The notes beneath the pieces are model-generated. The model searched no databases. It was not told where the DNA came from and saw only the letters and a list, made by a program, of their open reading frames with translations. Source: Chengkuizengella axinellae (GTDB taxonomy: Bacteria > Bacillota > Bacilli > Paenibacillales > KCTC-33759). From it: 64,000 nucleotides of DNA. Both the position numbers and the translations under genes were made by a program. Location of the stretch: contig NZ_JAVAMP010000001.1 in assembly GCF_030730905.1 (NCBI RefSeq), forward strand, positions 310,001 to 374,000, written 5' to 3'. Shown here one piece after another: positions 1-9,302 of this stretch (positions are counted from its first letter, which is position 1; every line of letters starts with the position of its first letter).

Positions 1-59
1 GATTTCTTCTAAAGTATTGTAAAGGCAATGTAAATTTTACGATCACATTCATGTTTTGC

Positions 60-88
60 TTGACATTAAGAACCAACCATATTAAAAT
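60..88 (+). promoter_or_regulatory. Sigma-A promoter of the hisS operon
   Basis: TTGACA at 60-65, a 17-bp spacer, and TAAAAT at 83-88. It lies about 30 bp before the T-box leader, so the transcript would carry the full leader. The first 59 bases of the window show no recognisable feature. Confidence 0.7.
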
Positions 89-119
89 CAGTGTTAATTT
101 AAAAATTCCAAAATTTTTA

Positions 120-394
120 GTCTTGATTCTGTGACGGGACAAAGTAATTCAGAGATTCATATGTAGAGATGGATGCCAAGGGCTGGAAGCATCCTTGTGA
201 AACCTGAATGAATAGACCTCCCTGAGAACTTGCAGCGAAGGGAATCATTTGATTCTTGGTAGCTGTACAGCGTTACGGGCGTTAACCGAAAAGTGTAGGA
301 TGCAAATCCTAAATGTGGGTGGTACCACGGGTGATTACAGTTGTTTCAATCTCTCGTCCCTGATAATTAATCAGGGGTGGGGGATTTTTTAATT
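120..394 (+). promoter_or_regulatory. T-box leader, probably aspartate-specific
   Basis: The T-box core GGGTGGTACCACGG lies at 317-330. It is followed by a terminator: CCCTGAT 358-364, loop, ATCAGGG 370-376, T-run 384-390. In Stem I, AGTA on the 5' side of the specifier loop is followed by ATTCAG, which pairs with CTGAAT on the 3' side. Aligned by loop length to the known glyQS leader, the specifier is GAC (215-217), an Asp codon. That fits aspS as the second gene. The leader reads uncharged tRNA and controls read-through into hisS-aspS. Element identity is secure; the specifier assignment is inference. The tRNA-end contact is TGGT, which would need a G-U pair with the G73 discriminator of tRNA-Asp. 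Confidence 0.85.
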
Positions 395-405
395 TTATTT
401 GAATT

Positions 406-507
406 AATAAAAAAGAGTTACCGTAATTTGCTCTTAAACGTTCCACTTGCAAAACCCGCAAAAGTCACTTATTAAGAGCAAATCACTATTGAATTTTTTA
501 TTAATCA
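406..507. repeat. Long imperfect inverted repeat between T-box and hisS
   Basis: Arms of about 34 bp (near 406-440 and 474-507) each contain TTAATAAAAAA and TTGCTCTTAA in inverted orientation, around a loop of about 35 bp. The hairpin would form in the hisS mRNA downstream of the T-box terminator. It could be a second regulatory structure, an RNA-processing site or a degenerate palindromic element. Confidence 0.6.
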
Positions 508-554
508 GTATTGTGTAGGGGTTAGTTGTTAATTGAAGTAAGGAGGGAACAAGA

Positions 555-1823
555 ATGAGGTATCAAAAACCAAAAGGCACACAAGATTTTCTACCTGGTG
601 TTGTAGAAAAGTGGCAATACGTTGAGAAAAAAGCACGGGATTGGTGTCACCGTTTTAATTATAAAGAAATTCGAACACCTATTTTTGAACAAACGGAGCT
701 GTTTATTCGTAGTGTCGGAGAAACGACAGACGTTGTTGAAAAGGAAATGTACACGTTTAAAGATAAAGGCGATCGCAATATGACCTTAAGACCAGAAGGG
801 ACAGCAGGGGTGGTTCGAGCTTATATAGAGAATAAGCTTTATGGTGAACCAGATATTCAAAAGCTTTATTATATTGGACCTAAGTTTCGTTATGAACAGC
901 CGCAAAGTGGACGGTTTAGACAATTTCATCAGTTTGGAGTAGAGGTATTTGGTTCTACAGCCCCAAGTATAGATGCTGAAGTGATTTCACTTGGATATAG
1001 TCTCTTTAAGGATCTTGGACTGCAGGGTGTAAAAGTAGAAATAAATTCAATTGGAAATAAAGAAAGTAGAGCTGCTTACCGAGGCAAGTTGCAAGAGTTC
1101 CTAACTCCAGTGAAAGAAAAGCTTTGTAGCGATTGTCAGTCTAGATTTGACAGAAACCCGCTGCGCATTCTTGATTGTAAGAAGGATCAACAGTATTTTG
1201 ATGGAGCTCCATCTATTATAGACAGCTTGGATGAGGAAAGCATCGTTCATTTTGAAAAAGTGCAAAAGTACCTTTCAGAAATGGATGTAAAGTTTGAAAT
1301 TAATCCAAAAATGGTACGAGGATTAGATTATTACACAGATACTGTTTTCGAATTTAAAGCAGAAGGCATTGGAGCAATAGATACAATTGCTGCTGGTGGT
1401 CGCTACAATGGTCTTGTTGAACAAATTGGCGGGCAGGATCAACCTGGTGTTGGCTTTGGTATCGGATTGGAAAGAGTATTACTTATATTAGATCATCAAG
1501 ACATTCAAATTCCAGAGGAAAATCTGTTGGATATATACTTAGTTGCTCTAGGAGAACTGGCTGAAGAAAAAAGTGTAAAGATTTTAAATGAATTAAGGCA
1601 AGCAGGGATCAGAGCTGAGAAGGACTATCTTGGGAAAAAAATGAAGGCTCAATTAAAATCAGCTGATCGTCAAAAAGTGAAATATGCAGCTATTCTAGGC
1701 GAAGATGAATTAGAACGTGGTGAGATCGTACTGAAAACATTAGAATCACGTGAGCAAAGTGTAATTCCATTGCAAAATTTTGTAGAAGAGATGATAAAAA
1801 AAACTAAAGGGGGAAACATGTAA
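555..1823 (+). CDS. hisS: Histidyl-tRNA synthetase
   Basis: Class II synthetase that charges tRNA-His in the cytosol. The 422 residues match the usual bacterial length. The class II and HisRS motifs are visible: [13 protein letters not shown] at 77-89, motif 2 [15 protein letters not shown] at 112-126, the histidine-binding [13 protein letters not shown] at 255-267, and motif 3 [11 protein letters not shown] near 302-312. A C-terminal anticodon-binding domain follows from about residue 330. The ATG is preceded by AGGAGGGA at 541-548. It is the first gene of an operon with aspS, whose start lies 1 nt after its stop, under the T-box leader. Confidence 0.98.
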   Translation: MRYQKPKGTQDFLPGVVEKWQYVEKKARDWCHRFNYKEIRTPIFEQTELFIRSVGETTDVVEKEMYTFKDKGDRNMTLRPEGTAGVVRAYIENKLYGEPDIQKLYYIGPKFRYEQPQSGRFRQFHQFGVEVFGSTAPSIDAEVISLGYSLFKDLGLQGVKVEINSIGNKESRAAYRGKLQEFLTPVKEKLCSDCQSRFDRNPLRILDCKKDQQYFDGAPSIIDSLDEESIVHFEKVQKYLSEMDVKFEINPKMVRGLDYYTDTVFEFKAEGIGAIDTIAAGGRYNGLVEQIGGQDQPGVGFGIGLERVLLILDHQDIQIPEENLLDIYLVALGELAEEKSVKILNELRQAGIRAEKDYLGKKMKAQLKSADRQKVKYAAILGEDELERGEIVLKTLESREQSVIPLQNFVEEMIKKTKGGNM

Positions 1824-1824
1824 A

Positions 1825-3603
1825 ATGATGCTAAAAACACATCAATGTGGAACATTGACGAAAGCAAACGTAGGTGAAACTGTTGTTTTAAATGGATGGG
1901 TGCAAAGAAGAAGAGATTTAGGGGGCGTTTTATTCATCGATCTTCGTGACCGTTCAGGAATTATGCAGATCGTATTTAACCCTGATTTTTCTGGAGAAGC
2001 CCTTCAAACAGGTGATAAAGCAAGAAACGAGTTTGTATTAGCTGTTAAAGGTAAAGTGGTAGAAAGAGACGAAGAAACATTAAACCCAAACCTTCCAACA
2101 GGTGAAATTGAAGTTCAAGTCTCAGAAATTGAAATTTTAAATGAAGCAAAAAACCCGCCATTTTTTATAGAAGATGGAATTGATGTTGATGAAGCGATCC
2201 GTTTGAAATATCGTTATTTGGACTTACGTAGACCAGAAATGCAGCAGACATTAAAGCTTCGCTCTAAAGCGGCAAAGATTTTCCGTGACTATTTAGATGA
2301 GAATGACTTTTTAGAAATTGAAACACCGATTTTGACAAAGAGTACACCTGAAGGAGCACGTGATTATTTAGTACCAAGTCGTGTGCAGGAAGGAAAATTT
2401 TTCGCATTACCTCAATCTCCACAGTTGTTTAAACAAATGTTAATGGTTGGAGGTATGGAACGTTATTATCAGATTGCTCGCTGTTTCCGTGATGAAGATT
2501 TAAGAGCAGATAGACAACCAGAATTTACGCAAGTAGATATTGAAACTTCCTTCCTTTCTGAAGAGCAGCTTCAAGAAATGATGGAAGAGCTAATGGTTCG
2601 TTTATTTAAAGAGTTAAAAGGTGTTGATATTCCACGCCCATTCCAACGTTTGACTTATGCAGAGGCAATGGATAAATACGGTTCAGATAAACCAGATCTT
2701 CGATTCGGATTGGAATTAGTGGATTTATCTGATGTAGTGGCTAATTCAGGTGTCAAAGTATTTGCAAGTGTTGTTGCAAAAGGCGGACAGGTAAAAGCAC
2801 TGAATGCTAAAGGTTGCGGAACTTGGAGCCGTAAAGAAATTGACGACTTAGGACCTTACGCTGCTCGTTATGGAGCAAAAGGTTTAGCTTGGATTCAAGT
2901 GAAAAATGGAGAACTGAAGGGACCTATCGTTAAATTCTTCAATGAAGAGGAACTAGCTGCAATTAAAGAAAAATTGCAAGCTGAAGATGGAGACTTGCTT
3001 CTTTTCTCAGCAGATACTAAAAAAGTAGTTGCAGATGTGTTAGGAAATTTACGTTTAAAAATAGGAAAAGACTTAGGATTAATTGATGAGTCAGAGTATA
3101 AATTTGCTTGGGTTGTTGATTTCCCTCTAGTTGAATATGTTGAAGAAGAAAAGCGTCATGTTGCATTACATCATCCGTTTACTCGTCCAAAAGAAGAGGA
3201 TTTACATCTCTTTGATACTGAACCGACTGAGATTCGCGCACAAGCCTATGACCTTGTTTTAAATGGTTATGAAGTAGGTGGGGGCTCCATGCGTATTTAT
3301 CAGAAAGACATACAAGAAAAGATGTTTAGTGCACTAGGATTCTCTCAAGAAGAAGCTTACGAGCAATTTGGTTTCTTATTAGATGCCTTTGAATATGGTA
3401 CACCTCCACATGGTGGAATTGCCTTCGGATTTGATCGTTTAGTGATGCTTCTAGCTGGAAGTACAAACTTGCGTGAAACGATTGCATTCCCTAAAACAGC
3501 AAGTTCAGCTGATTTATTAAGTGATGCACCTTCTGGAGTTGGTGAGCATCAATTGGATGATTTATCTATTCGCCTTGCAATTAAGCAAGAAGCTAGCAAA
3601 TAA
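1825..3603 (+). CDS. aspS: Aspartyl-tRNA synthetase
   Basis: Bacterial-type class IIb AspRS of 592 residues. An N-terminal OB-fold anticodon domain spans about 1-105. Motif 2 [16 protein letters not shown] starts at 221. The bacterial GAD insertion spans about 300-420, and motif 3 [14 protein letters not shown] lies at 530-543. The first ATG of an ATGATG pair is chosen because AAAGGGGG (1806-1813) sits 11 nt upstream. Translation is probably coupled to hisS. Whether the enzyme is discriminating or also charges tRNA-Asn cannot be told by eye. Confidence 0.98.
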   Translation: MMLKTHQCGTLTKANVGETVVLNGWVQRRRDLGGVLFIDLRDRSGIMQIVFNPDFSGEALQTGDKARNEFVLAVKGKVVERDEETLNPNLPTGEIEVQVSEIEILNEAKNPPFFIEDGIDVDEAIRLKYRYLDLRRPEMQQTLKLRSKAAKIFRDYLDENDFLEIETPILTKSTPEGARDYLVPSRVQEGKFFALPQSPQLFKQMLMVGGMERYYQIARCFRDEDLRADRQPEFTQVDIETSFLSEEQLQEMMEELMVRLFKELKGVDIPRPFQRLTYAEAMDKYGSDKPDLRFGLELVDLSDVVANSGVKVFASVVAKGGQVKALNAKGCGTWSRKEIDDLGPYAARYGAKGLAWIQVKNGELKGPIVKFFNEEELAAIKEKLQAEDGDLLLFSADTKKVVADVLGNLRLKIGKDLGLIDESEYKFAWVVDFPLVEYVEEEKRHVALHHPFTRPKEEDLHLFDTEPTEIRAQAYDLVLNGYEVGGGSMRIYQKDIQEKMFSALGFSQEEAYEQFGFLLDAFEYGTPPHGGIAFGFDRLVMLLAGSTNLRETIAFPKTASSADLLSDAPSGVGEHQLDDLSIRLAIKQEASK

Positions 3604-3644
3604 ATATGGTTAACAAGGTTGATTTTTAGAAAGGAAAGATAGAT

Positions 3645-4412
3645 ATGCTTCACCAGTTTTCAAGAAATGAGTTGGCGATCGGTAAAAGAGGCCTAGAAAT
3701 TATGAAAAACAGCACGGTCGCTGTTCTCGGGATCGGCGGAGTCGGTTCCTTTGCAGCAGAAGCACTGGCACGTTCAGGTGTAGGCCGCATTATACTGGTT
3801 GACAAAGACGTTGTAGATATTACAAATGTGAATCGACAAATTCATGCTCTGACAACAACAGTAGGTCAGCCCAAAGCTGAGTTGATGAAAGATCGCATCA
3901 AATTGATCAACCCAGAGTGCGATGTGATTGCTTTACAAATGTTTTATACAGAGGAAACGTACGAAACGTTTTTTGAAACTCCATTAGATTTTGTTGTGGA
4001 TGCTTCTGATACAATCTGTTATAAAATACACTTAATTAAACAGTGCTTAGAGAGAAAAATAAAGATCATCTCAAGCATGGGTGCTGCTAATAAAATGGAC
4101 CCAACTCAATTTGAAGTAGCAGATATCTCTAAAACTTCAATGGATCCGATTGCACGAGTGATTCGTCAAAAATTAAGAAAAGATCGAATTCACAAAGGTG
4201 TAAAGGTTGTGTTTTCCAAGGAGCCGCCTATTGTACCTCTAGATGAAGTGACGGAGGAAATCGTTCCAGAAAATGCACCGGAAATTAGAAAGGCACAACA
4301 TCCACCTTCAAGTAATGCCTTTGTGCCTTCTGTTTCAGGTTTGATTATGGCTAGTGAGGTTGTTAAGGATTTGCTTGAGGTTAATGATTTGAAGGTACAA
4401 CGGAAATACTGA
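3645..4412 (+). CDS. tcdA: tRNA threonylcarbamoyladenosine dehydratase (TcdA/YrvM)
   Basis: ThiF/E1-like enzyme that uses ATP to cyclise t6A37 of tRNA to ct6A. The nucleotide-binding GIGGVGSF begins at residue 29, followed by LVDKDVVDITNVNRQ, which is typical of the family. The tail carries GVKVVFSKEPP and the SVSGLIMASEVV helix. Its position directly after aspS matches Bacillus yrvM. The length, 255 residues, is normal. A good RBS (GAAAGGAAAG) precedes the ATG, and a strong terminator ends the operon. Confidence 0.93.
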   Translation: MLHQFSRNELAIGKRGLEIMKNSTVAVLGIGGVGSFAAEALARSGVGRIILVDKDVVDITNVNRQIHALTTTVGQPKAELMKDRIKLINPECDVIALQMFYTEETYETFFETPLDFVVDASDTICYKIHLIKQCLERKIKIISSMGAANKMDPTQFEVADISKTSMDPIARVIRQKLRKDRIHKGVKVVFSKEPPIVPLDEVTEEIVPENAPEIRKAQHPPSSNAFVPSVSGLIMASEVVKDLLEVNDLKVQRKY

Positions 4413-4421
4413 TTCCTTTTT

Positions 4422-4450
4422 AAAAAAAGAGCTTAATGCTCTTTTTTTTT
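4422..4450 (+). terminator. Rho-independent terminator of the hisS-aspS-tcdA operon
   Basis: AAAAAAAGAGC, loop TTAAT, GCTCTTTTTTTTT. The A-tract on the other side makes it bidirectional. Confidence 0.9.
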
Positions 4451-4475
4451 ACGTTTTGACATTGATTCAAGGTGC

Positions 4476-4508
4476 TGTAGTCATATTGTAGTCACTTTGT
4501 AGTCACAT
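4476..4508. promoter_or_regulatory. Three 11-bp-phased direct repeats, candidate OmpR-type operator
   Basis: TGTAGTCATAT, TGTAGTCACTT and TGTAGTCACAT lie head to tail at 4476, 4487 and 4498. One-helical-turn direct repeats are the known site geometry of OmpR/PhoB-type winged helices. The three neighbouring TPR proteins end in such a domain. The site lies between convergent genes, and no ORF follows on either strand before 4759. The rest of 4451-4758 holds only the hairpin at 4590. Confidence 0.5.
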
Positions 4509-4589
4509 TGGTGGTGAATTGTTATTAATTTTTAGGTAGATAATGAGATAAAATGAATTGGAATTGACAAAACAAAATAGTTTTACTGG

Positions 4590-4624
4590 GAAAATTGAAG
4601 AGAAGAGGGAACTCTTCAATTTTC
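4590..4624. repeat. 13-bp-stem hairpin
   Basis: GAAAATTGAAGAG, a 9-nt loop, then CTCTTCAATTTTC. Neither strand has a convincing T-tract after it. It may end a short transcript started near the phased repeats, or the minus-strand regulator transcript. Confidence 0.55.
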
Positions 4625-4758
4625 TTGTGTAGAAAATGGGAGGATGGATTGCTGACAACAAAGGGAACACTATTTAAGATCTGATTTTTCGATAAAAAGT
4701 TAGATTAAGTAGAAACCTGTTTAGATAATAAAGGAATTCATGCATCTCGGTCTATGTA

Positions 4759-6186
4759 TCAAATTGTTTCATTAGGAACTTCAATTCTTTTAAAAATATA
4801 TCCACCTTGTTTTCTACCTTGAATTGTTTTTGCTGCTTTACCTAGTTTTTTTCTTAAACGTGTCATTAAAACACTTACACTTCCTTCATCTGCTGTATCA
4901 TTCCATATGGAAGAAATAATCTGTGATTTGTGAATAATATGCCCCTCATGTTTAATTAAAAGATTTAAAAGTTCATATTCTCGATTGGATAAGTTTCTTG
5001 TGGATTTTTCATCCTGAATGTAAAGTTCAAGTGTGTGGAGATAAGTCTCATGTCCTAAATATATGCAGTGATTTGAATCACTGTTTAGATTTTGTTGATG
5101 TTGATTTGTATTATCATATGATGAAGTATAATTTGTAAGAGGTGAGATGAGGTTATGGGTATAGGAATCTTTGAGAAATGTACTATTCTGACCTCTTAAC
5201 TTGCAAATGGCTTCTGTTCCTCGAATAAGTCTAAAACATTCGCTTTCTTTTTCAATAAGGTCAACCTTAGCGTATCCTGTTGCTGCTTCCAAATAATATT
5301 TCATTCCATCTTCTATTTTTTCAATATGAATGAAGTAATCTCCTTTGAGCCTGAAATAGTGGGCTAACCTAGCTTTTTTAAAAGGTGTATCTTTTGGAAT
5401 CGATAATAGTTTTTCATCTTTTTGGATAATCTCTTCAATGGCTGATAGATTTTCCGTTTGTAAATATAGAGTGATTAAATGGTTTACAACATGCAGTAAG
5501 GTATAATCTCCACACTGTTGCAGGTTTTTTTGAAGCATTGAAATTGCAAGTTGGTAATTCCCATTTGCTGAGTGCAACATTGCTTCTGTTAAATTTACAT
5601 TGTCATTTACTTCAGGAAGTGAGAAGGCTCTATACTGAACCAAGTATTCTACTGTTTGTTCATAATCACCTAATTGGTAGTAACTATTACATAGAAGATA
5701 AATGGTATTTGCCTGCATTCTAGCATCAGTGATAGATGCATCTAATGCTTTTTCACCCAACTTTATACTTTCTTCAAATAAACACAAATAGTAAGCATGA
5801 ACTCCTAATTTATAATACACTAAACCTTTTTCTTCACTAGTAAGGAAATCCTCAAAAAACAATATTCCTTTACCAGATGCATATGTCGAGTGAAATTTGG
5901 TAAAATCATCTCGTTCGATAAGATATTTTTGCAATAGGCCTTTGGCGATGTAGGGTATGATTCCATGCGTTCTTGAGTAGTCAATGATGACTTGATACAG
6001 AGCGAGCTGAATAGTTGTTTCTTTTATAGTTGCTATCAGGTCATAAAGCCTCTTTACTAATTGTATGGGAACTTCTTCATATGAATAAAGGGTTTCATTG
6101 ATAATTTTGATGACTTCAGGTAGGTTATTTTCATCTATTAGCTCTTTTTGAATAGGGAATAAACTATCTAGCTTATCTTCAACCAT
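4759..6186 (-). CDS. TPR protein with C-terminal OmpR-type winged helix, copy 3
   Basis: Last of three tandem paralogues (475 residues from this start). Helical TPR-like repeats fill about residues 60-320 and closely resemble the sensor half of the XRE-TPR regulator at 9532. After a variable linker, a winged helix follows (LSNREYELLNLL, then SVLMTRLRKKLG and GRKQGGYIF) matching the Trans_reg_C pattern. The start is the ATG of MVED because AAGGAG abuts the upstream in-frame ATG with no spacing. The N-terminus matches copy 2 and the middle matches copy 1, so it looks recombinant. Proposed cytosolic peptide-responsive transcription factor; the ligand is not shown. Confidence 0.8.
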   Translation of the reverse strand: MVEDKLDSLFPIQKELIDENNLPEVIKIINETLYSYEEVPIQLVKRLYDLIATIKETTIQLALYQVIIDYSRTHGIIPYIAKGLLQKYLIERDDFTKFHSTYASGKGILFFEDFLTSEEKGLVYYKLGVHAYYLCLFEESIKLGEKALDASITDARMQANTIYLLCNSYYQLGDYEQTVEYLVQYRAFSLPEVNDNVNLTEAMLHSANGNYQLAISMLQKNLQQCGDYTLLHVVNHLITLYLQTENLSAIEEIIQKDEKLLSIPKDTPFKKARLAHYFRLKGDYFIHIEKIEDGMKYYLEAATGYAKVDLIEKESECFRLIRGTEAICKLRGQNSTFLKDSYTHNLISPLTNYTSSYDNTNQHQQNLNSDSNHCIYLGHETYLHTLELYIQDEKSTRNLSNREYELLNLLIKHEGHIIHKSQIISSIWNDTADEGSVSVLMTRLRKKLGKAAKTIQGRKQGGYIFKRIEVPNETI

Positions 6187-6221
6187 ATATAATATCATCT
6201 CCTTGTCCCAATTTTGAGTTT

Positions 6222-7631
6222 CTATGAAAATTTTTTAAAAATATATCCACCTTGTTTTCTACCTTGAATTGTTTTTGCTGCTTTGCCTAGTTTTTTTCTT
6301 AAACGTGTCATCAAAACACTTACACTTCCCTCGTCTGCTGCATCATTCCAAATAGAAGAGATAATTTGCGTTTTTTGAATGATTTTCCCCTCATTTTCTA
6401 ATAAAAGATTTAACAGCTCACATTCTCTGTTGGAAAGATTTCTTCTAGAGTGTTCGTCTTGAATGTAAAGTTCATGTAAATGAAGATAAGTATTGTGTCC
6501 TAGATAAATTAAGTCTTTTGAATCACCCTTTAGATGATGTTGGTGTTGATTTGTATTATCATATGTCGAAGTATAATTTGTAAGAGGTGAGATGAGGTTA
6601 TGGGTATAGGAATCTTTGAGAAATGTACTATTCTGGCCTCTTAACTTGCAAATGGCTTCTGTTCCTCGAATAAGTCTAAAACATTCGCTTTCTTTTGAAG
6701 TGAGGTCAACCTTAGCGTATCCTGTTGCTGCATCCAAATAATATTTCATTCCATCTTCTATTTGCTCAATATGGATATAGTAATCACCTTTTAGTTTGAT
6801 GAAATGGGCTAATTCAGCTTTTTTGAATGGTGTAGTATATGTAATTGAGAATAGTCTCTTTTCCATTTGGAGAAGTTTTTGTATAACTGAAAGATATTTA
6901 GATTGTAAGTATAAAGTGATTAAGTGGTTCACTGTGTGGAGCAGTGTAAAATCTCCACATTGCGGAAGATTGTCTTGAAGTATAGAAATTGCTACATAAT
7001 TGTTTCCTTTTGCAGAATGTAACATTGCTTCGATTCCTATTGCATTGTCTTTCACTTCTGGGAATGAAAACTCTTTATATCGAGTTAAATATTGTTCTGT
7101 CAGCTCATATTGACCTAATTGGTAGTAACTATTACTTAGACCACATATTGTGTTTGCTGTCATTCTAGTATTACATGCAGTTGCTTCTAAAGCTTTTTCA
7201 CCCAACTCTATACTTTCTTCAAATAAATATAAGTTATATGCATGAGTTGCCAATTTGTAATAAATCATGCCTAACTCTTCATTTGTAAGGAATTCCTCAA
7301 AAAATAAAACTCTTTTTCCTGATTCATATGTTGATCTAAGTTTTGTGAAATCATCTCGTTCAATAAGATAGGTTTGTAATAAACCTTTGGCAATGTAGAG
7401 AATGATCCCATGCGTTCTTGAGTAGTCAATGATGGATTGATAGAGAGCTAGCTGAATAGTTGTTTCTTTTATGGTTGCTATCAGGTCATAAAGCCTCTTT
7501 ACTAATTGTAAGGGAACTTCTTCATATGAATAAAGGGTTTCATTGATAACTTTGATGACTTCAGGTAGGTTATTTTCATCTATTAGCTCTTTTTGAATAG
7601 GGAATAAACTATCTATCTTATCTTCAACCAT
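6222..7631 (-). CDS. TPR protein with C-terminal OmpR-type winged helix, copy 2
   Basis: Middle paralogue (469 residues), same architecture as its neighbours: N-terminal helical repeats, a linker containing NQHQHHLKGDS, then a winged helix from about residue 385. The upstream in-frame TTG is rejected: AAGGAG abuts it, while the MVED ATG has about 10 nt spacing. Gaps to the other copies are about 35 nt with nearly identical sequence, consistent with one polycistronic mRNA and recent tandem duplication. No receiver domain is present, so the TPR part probably replaces phosphorylation as the input. Confidence 0.8.
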   Translation of the reverse strand: MVEDKIDSLFPIQKELIDENNLPEVIKVINETLYSYEEVPLQLVKRLYDLIATIKETTIQLALYQSIIDYSRTHGIILYIAKGLLQTYLIERDDFTKLRSTYESGKRVLFFEEFLTNEELGMIYYKLATHAYNLYLFEESIELGEKALEATACNTRMTANTICGLSNSYYQLGQYELTEQYLTRYKEFSFPEVKDNAIGIEAMLHSAKGNNYVAISILQDNLPQCGDFTLLHTVNHLITLYLQSKYLSVIQKLLQMEKRLFSITYTTPFKKAELAHFIKLKGDYYIHIEQIEDGMKYYLDAATGYAKVDLTSKESECFRLIRGTEAICKLRGQNSTFLKDSYTHNLISPLTNYTSTYDNTNQHQHHLKGDSKDLIYLGHNTYLHLHELYIQDEHSRRNLSNRECELLNLLLENEGKIIQKTQIISSIWNDAADEGSVSVLMTRLRKKLGKAAKTIQGRKQGGYIFKKFS

Positions 7632-7665
7632 ATATAATATCAACTCCTTGTCCCAATTTTAGTTT

Positions 7666-9078
7666 CTATGAAAGTTTTTTAAAAATATATCCACCTTGTT
7701 TTCTACCTTGAATTGTTTTGGATGCTTTACCTAGTTTTTTTCTTAAACGTGTCATCAAAACACTTACACTTCCCTCGTCTGCTGCATCATTCCAAATAGA
7801 AGAGATAATTTGCGTTTTTTGAATGATTTTCCCCTCATTTTCTAGTAAAAGATTTAACAGCTCACATTCTCTGTTGGAAAGATTTCTTGTAGAGTGTTCG
7901 TCTTGAATGTAAAGTTCATGTAAATGAAGATAAGTATTGTGTCCTAGATAAATTAAGTCTTTTGAATCACCCTTTAGATGATGTTGATGTTGATGTTGAT
8001 TTGAATTATCATATGTCGAAGTATAATTTGTAAGAGGTGAGATGAGGTTAAGGGTATAGGAATCTTTGAGAAATGTACTATTCTGGCCTCTTAACTTGCA
8101 AATGGCTTCTGTTCCTCGAATAAGTCTAAAACATTCGCTTTCTTTTTCAATAAGGTCAACCTTAGCGTATCCTGTTGCTGCTTCCAAATAATATTTCATT
8201 CCATCTTCTATTTTTTCAGTATGAATATAATAATCTCCTTTGAGCCTGGAATAGAGGGCTAACCTAGCTTTTTCAAATGGTGTATCATATGGTATAGATA
8301 ATAGTTTTTCTTCTTTTTGGATAAGTTCTTCAATTGCTGATAGATTTTCTGTTTGTGAGTATAAAGTGATTAAACGGTTCACAACATGTAATAAGGTATA
8401 ATCTCCACACTGTTGCAGGTTTTTTTGAAGCATTGAAATTGCTATCTGATAATTCCCATTTGCTGAATGTAACATTGCTTCTGTTAAATTTACATTGTCT
8501 TTCACTTCTGGAAGTGAGAAGGCCCTATACTGAGCCAAGTATTCTGCAGCTTGTTCATAATCACCTAATTGGTAGTAACTATTACATACAAGATAAATGG
8601 TATTTGCCTGAATTCTAGCCTCAGTGATAGTTGCATCTAATGCTTTTTGACCCAACTTTATACTTTCTTCAAATAAACACAAATAGTAAGCATGAACTCC
8701 TAATTTATAATACACTAAACCTTTTTCTTCACTAGTAAGGAAATCCTCAAAAAACAATATTCCTTTACCAGATGCATATGTCGAGTGAAATTTGGTAAAA
8801 TCATCTCGTTCGATAAGATATTTTTGCAATAGGCCTTTGGCGATGTAGGGTATGATTCCGTGAGCTCGTGAAAAATCAGTCACAACTTGATATAGGGCAA
8901 ACTTGATTGATGGTTCCTTAATAGTTGCTATAGAATTATACAGATTCTTTATCAAATCTGTAATTTCTTCTTCTGGAGATTGAAGGGTCTTCCTAACAAT
9001 TTTTATAAGTTTAGGAATATCATTCTTTACCAACTCATCACTATTAGAAAATATAGTATCGTATTTTTGTTCAACCAT
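7666..9078 (-). CDS. TPR protein with C-terminal OmpR-type winged helix, copy 1
   Basis: First gene of the tandem triplet (470 residues). The first 75 residues differ most from the other copies, the TPR middle matches copy 3, and the winged helix is nearly identical to copy 2. The linker has an expanded QH run (HQHQHQHH) from a GTTGAT microsatellite. Its start MVEQ aligns with MVED of the others. An inverted repeat (9099-9126) and a TACATATACATTATT motif (9128-9142), similar to the regulator's own upstream repeats, lie just before it. Likely transcription factor; target unknown. Confidence 0.8.
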   Translation of the reverse strand: MVEQKYDTIFSNSDELVKNDIPKLIKIVRKTLQSPEEEITDLIKNLYNSIATIKEPSIKFALYQVVTDFSRAHGIIPYIAKGLLQKYLIERDDFTKFHSTYASGKGILFFEDFLTSEEKGLVYYKLGVHAYYLCLFEESIKLGQKALDATITEARIQANTIYLVCNSYYQLGDYEQAAEYLAQYRAFSLPEVKDNVNLTEAMLHSANGNYQIAISMLQKNLQQCGDYTLLHVVNRLITLYSQTENLSAIEELIQKEEKLLSIPYDTPFEKARLALYSRLKGDYYIHTEKIEDGMKYYLEAATGYAKVDLIEKESECFRLIRGTEAICKLRGQNSTFLKDSYTLNLISPLTNYTSTYDNSNQHQHQHHLKGDSKDLIYLGHNTYLHLHELYIQDEHSTRNLSNRECELLNLLLENEGKIIQKTQIISSIWNDAADEGSVSVLMTRLRKKLGKASKTIQGRKQGGYIFKKLS

Positions 9079-9098
9079 AATGCAATCATCTCCTAATT

Positions 9099-9126
9099 AT
9101 GACTTTCGATCACTTTTAAAAGTCAT
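9099..9126. promoter_or_regulatory. Inverted repeat at the start of the TPR-wHTH operon
   Basis: ATGACTTT (9099-9106) and AAAGTCAT (9119-9126), overlapping the perfect palindrome ACTTTTAAAAGT. It sits 20-48 bp before the first TPR-wHTH start codon. It may be an operator or a leader hairpin. Confidence 0.45.
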
Positions 9127-9251
9127 TTATACATATACATTATTTAGGATCTTTTATCACAGAAATTGAAAGGGACTGATTTTTTATGTTGGTACTATTT
9201 TAATATAATTTGTTATATTCAAAATAAATGTTTTTTTAAAACAATTATTTG

Positions 9252-9281
9252 CTAAAAGAAAAAACACCTTATAAGGTGTTT
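9252..9281 (-). terminator. Terminator between the peptide gene and the TPR-wHTH operon
   Basis: The 20-bp palindrome AAACACCTTATAAGGTGTTT (9262-9281) is followed on the minus strand by TTTTTTCTTTT. With the hairpin at 9303-9338 it separates the regulator-peptide transcript from the TPR-wHTH genes. Otherwise 9079-9390 holds only the candidate operator. Confidence 0.7.
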
Positions 9282-9302
9282 AAGAATTTATTTAGATCCT
9301 TG

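Noticed and set aside
4476-4508. CRISPR-like array
   Set aside because: Units are 11 bp with no spacers; the geometry fits a protein-binding site instead.
4636-4674. Mini-frame starting MGGW after the 11-bp repeats, considered as a second signal peptide
   Set aside because: No RBS, no hydrophobic leader and only 12 codons.
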